NCBI GenBank assembly: GCA_022072455.1
Contig: JAJVHY010000015.1
Span: forward strand, 1 to 64,000
Direction of reading: 5' to 3'
DNA length: 64,000 nucleotides
Origin: Verrucomicrobiia bacterium
GTDB taxonomy: Bacteria; Verrucomicrobiota; Verrucomicrobiia; Palsa-1439
Position 1 is the stretch's first letter, and every line of letters begins with the position of its first letter. Below the pieces are notes generated by a model. That model had not been told where the DNA came from and ran no database searches. It saw nothing but the letters and a program-made list of their open reading frames with translations. This document shows, piece after piece, positions 61,837-64,000 of this stretch. Made by a program: the position numbers and the translations under genes.

Positions 61837-62858
61837 ATTGGCTAGGTTTCGGAGGGCCACGCCTTGTCGTGGCCGCGACGGTGGAACCAATGCAAAGGTC
61901 GCGCAGAAGTGCGACCCTCCGAAGTACCGGGTTCACCTTGGTTGAATTACTGGCCGCGATGGTGGTGCTCGCGCTGCTCATGTCCATCATCTTTGGGATT
62001 TTCAACCAAGCCTCGAAAGCCTGGATTTTGGCCGAGAGCCGCACGGAGAATTTCCAAGGTTCGCGTGCGGCGCTCGACATCATGTGCCGGGAATTGGAAG
62101 GCGCGATGGTCGGTGTGCGCACCAATGCCAACGGAACACAAACCCGGGTCAATCTTGTTACCTTTGAAAACTCCGGCGCGGCCGCAATCCCGACCGGTTC
62201 CGGGACAATCACTCCAACCTTCGCCACCGGCTACGGCAATCTCAGCGTCACTTCGCCAAATGACGCCATTTTTTTCATTACTCAGGCTCCTGATTCGAAG
62301 TCGAGCAGTAGTGACTATATTGATTTAGCCGAATGTGGCTACTTTGTCGGCTTCTCAACAGCCACGAGCGGCAATGGTGGTATTCCCCGGGGCTACTATG
62401 GGCTATTCCGGCATTATGCGCGAAGTAGTGCCACAGCTAGTTGGGATTTCTTCGGCAACACGGCCAATTGGTGGAGCACTGTCCAAGCGGTTAAAACACC
62501 ATTCTTGGATAATGTGATCCGCTTCGAACTCCGGTATGAGTATGCGAATCCTGATGTCGGTGTGACCAATGGCACCTCGATCGTCGAAAACTGGAACACC
62601 ACGTCAGGTGGTCCATTGTCTTCCATCGTCCCCGACCCAACCACTCAATTGCCGCGCGCCTTTCACCTTCGGCTCTCCGTGATTGATCGCCGGTACGCCG
62701 CCCGGTTGGCTGTGATCCTCAACAACGGATCGCTCGGGAGCAATCTCAACAATGTCCCTTACAACTTGGATGCGATTTCAAATACCGCACTCCAACGAAC
62801 TCTGAAAGAAGGGATGCGGACCTTCTTCCGGACGGTTTATCCGCGAGGTGCCTCGTGA
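61833..62858 (+). CDS. GspJ-like prepilin, Verru_Chthon cassette protein C type
   Basis: 341 residues from ATG 61833 (ATGA overlap; a GTG lies 6 nt upstream). The leader of about 34 residues precedes TG|FTLVELLAAMVVLALLMSIIFGIF. The body has ESRTENFQGSRAALDIMCRELEGAMVG and a C-terminal LPRAFHLRLSVIDRRYAARLA, matching protein C. Nearly the whole leader is encoded by the palindromic element at 61848-61923. Confidence 0.86.
   Translation: MNWLGFGGPRLVVAATVEPMQRSRRSATLRSTGFTLVELLAAMVVLALLMSIIFGIFNQASKAWILAESRTENFQGSRAALDIMCRELEGAMVGVRTNANGTQTRVNLVTFENSGAAAIPTGSGTITPTFATGYGNLSVTSPNDAIFFITQAPDSKSSSSDYIDLAECGYFVGFSTATSGNGGIPRGYYGLFRHYARSSATASWDFFGNTANWWSTVQAVKTPFLDNVIRFELRYEYANPDVGVTNGTSIVENWNTTSGGPLSSIVPDPTTQLPRAFHLRLSVIDRRYAARLAVILNNGSLGSNLNNVPYNLDAISNTALQRTLKEGMRTFFRTVYPRGAS
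61848..61923 (+). repeat. 76-bp compound palindrome in frame in a prepilin leader
   Basis: TTCGGAGGG (61848-61856) pairs with CCCTCCGAA (61915-61923). Inside are two hairpins, GGCCACG...CGTGGCC (61855-61874) and GGTCGC...GCGACC (about 61898-61916). The folded form would be a three-way junction. It encodes about 25 residues of the cleavable leader. Confidence 0.75.
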
Positions 62859-64000
62859 AGACCCGCATCCTGAAATCTCAACGCAGTATCGCCTTGGTGT
62901 TGACCTTGGCGGTCTTGGCGGTGCTCTCGTTGATTGTTATTGGTTTTCTGGTGAGCATGCGCACCGAGCAATCGGCAGCGCGCAACGCGGTTCATGTCAC
63001 GGTGGCCCGTCAGATGGGGCAGGCGGCCGTGGATAATGCGGTCTACTTGATGCGTGCCAACATGCCAGCCTTAGGGCCCAGTAATTCGTTTGTGACCATG
63101 GCCGGGGCCGCGGTTGCCTGGCCAACAGCGCCGCCAGCCGGCGGACAGCTCTTTTCTGTATCCAGCGCCGGCACGATTGACCTGAATGCTGACCAGGTGA
63201 TCGTTTCCGCCAGCAACAGCCTCTATGCCACAGCCGCTGACCGGCAAATTGTCGCCAATTGGGTTAATGTAGCTACCAACGGAACTGACGGGTCCGGGGG
63301 GCACCCGTTGATTGGCCGGTTTGCATTCTGGGTGGATGATGAGGCGGCGAAACTGAATATCAATGTCGCCAAAGAACGCTTTGACGCCCTCGGTAACACT
63401 ACGTCAAATCTGGATCTGACCGTGCTTTTGAACATTGCCTCCAGTCGCGCGGCTGCGACGCATGAATATGCCCGGACGAATGGCTTCTTCAGCCCAGAAC
63501 AATGGCAAATGGCCGGTAGCGGTGGCAGCGCCATCACCTACGGGTTTTACCAACAGCATCAGTTTTCCATCACCCCGTTCAGCACCGACGCCGGTCAAAC
63601 CCCGTGGGGTAGTCAGAAATTTTACCTCAACACTGACTTCGCTTCTTTCCAAGCCGAAATTGACGGCGGCGCAACAAACACCTTGGCCGCCCCGGTCTTG
63701 GTCAACTGGTTTGGTCAGACCTTCGCCGACAAGTATGGCGGCAATGTGAATCTCGTCAAACAAATGCTGGCCAACATGTGCGACTTCCGTTACTCACCCA
63801 GCGGCCCCACCAATACCTGTACCGGGGCCCAAGGCGGCTACCTCGACGCCAACGGCATTCCGCTCCATTACCTCGGGTTGAAACGGTACCCGCACCTCAA
63901 CGAAATTGGCGTCCAAGCCACTTACTTCCGCCCCAATGCCAATGAAATCCAATGCAAGCTCTGGTTTCTTGTCGAAGTGGTCAATCCCTACGATCAACAG
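62855..64000 (+). CDS. Verru_Chthon cassette protein A-like (PilX/GspK-like), partial
   Basis: At least 382 residues from GTG 62855 (GTGA overlap), open to the window end. The N-terminus (about 10-32, SIALVLTLAVLAVLSLIVIGFLVSM) is a membrane helix without a normal G|F...E prepilin site, as in PilX/GspK-like proteins. The RFAFWVDDEAAKLNINVAKER segment is typical of cassette protein A. The family is usually much longer, so more than half may lie outside. It would cap or organise the pseudopilus made by D, B and C. Confidence 0.85.
   Translation, partial: MKTRILKSQRSIALVLTLAVLAVLSLIVIGFLVSMRTEQSAARNAVHVTVARQMGQAAVDNAVYLMRANMPALGPSNSFVTMAGAAVAWPTAPPAGGQLFSVSSAGTIDLNADQVIVSASNSLYATAADRQIVANWVNVATNGTDGSGGHPLIGRFAFWVDDEAAKLNINVAKERFDALGNTTSNLDLTVLLNIASSRAAATHEYARTNGFFSPEQWQMAGSGGSAITYGFYQQHQFSITPFSTDAGQTPWGSQKFYLNTDFASFQAEIDGGATNTLAAPVLVNWFGQTFADKYGGNVNLVKQMLANMCDFRYSPSGPTNTCTGAQGGYLDANGIPLHYLGLKRYPHLNEIGVQATYFRPNANEIQCKLWFLVEVVNPYDQQ

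Noticed and set aside
1-64000. CRISPR array, prophage or insertion sequence
   Set aside because: No regularly spaced repeats, transposase, integrase or phage structural gene was found on reading both strands.

Overview
The window looks like a chromosomal segment of a Verrucomicrobiota bacterium (an inference). The best marker is the right end: a run of prepilin-type genes whose order and N-terminal motifs match the 'Verru_Chthon cassette' families D, B, C and A, which are typical of that phylum. A PEP-CTERM beta-strand protein next to a GntR/LacI hybrid regulator, siroheme decarboxylase beside multihaem cytochromes, and roughly 60% GC fit the same picture. No rRNA, CRISPR array, transposase or prophage gene was seen.

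Layout. 1-9.5 kb: housekeeping and unknown genes: AlkD-like repair protein, Dabb protein, a tiny Lys-rich peptide, GAF protein, membrane protein, rlmN, then a leftward operon (DoxX, BNR propeller, MoaD-like protein, unknown protein, MATE pump). 9.7-15.4 kb: methylmalonate-semialdehyde dehydrogenase, glutathione peroxidase, two multihaem cytochromes c, fused siroheme decarboxylase. 15.7-20.2 kb: probable nitrosative-stress operon (cysteine desulfurase, Crp/Fnr regulator, amidotransferase, NnrS, DUF542 protein). 20.2-30.2 kb: outer-membrane barrel, then an aa3-type oxidase operon in the order I-III-IV-two small proteins-II-CtaA/CtaB fusion, bracketed by two amicyanin-like cupredoxins and followed by an ABC ATPase without permease.

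30.4-50.4 kb: carbohydrate locus. A leftward regulator/PEP-CTERM/prepilin operon diverges from a rightward operon of 14 genes: four glycosidase-like enzymes, three BNR/sialidase-like propellers, an acetylesterase, two aldo/keto reductases, an MDR and an SDR dehydrogenase, an FAD oxidoreductase and a cupin. Ten of its 13 junctions overlap by exactly 4 nt. Only the esterase has a visible signal peptide and there is no transporter, so the enzymes probably work in the cytoplasm on imported oligosaccharides. 50.5-58.1 kb: tRNA-Asp and tRNA-Val, tandem-ACT protein, then Lrp-gltB-gltD for ammonia assimilation. 58.2-64 kb: a BrnT/BrnA toxin-antitoxin pair that overlaps by 4 nt the start of the pseudopilin cassette; the last gene runs off the window.

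Most unusual signals: (1) short palindromic or reiterated DNA elements sitting in frame in protein-coding genes, in four successive prepilin leaders and, with a matching 27-bp element, in the ABC ATPase; (2) a recurring TAnnnT-N6-start arrangement indicating leaderless transcripts, clearest at brnT; (3) an extra segment of about 65 residues inside the CuA site of oxidase subunit II; (4) the tightly coupled, apparently cytoplasmic glycan operon.
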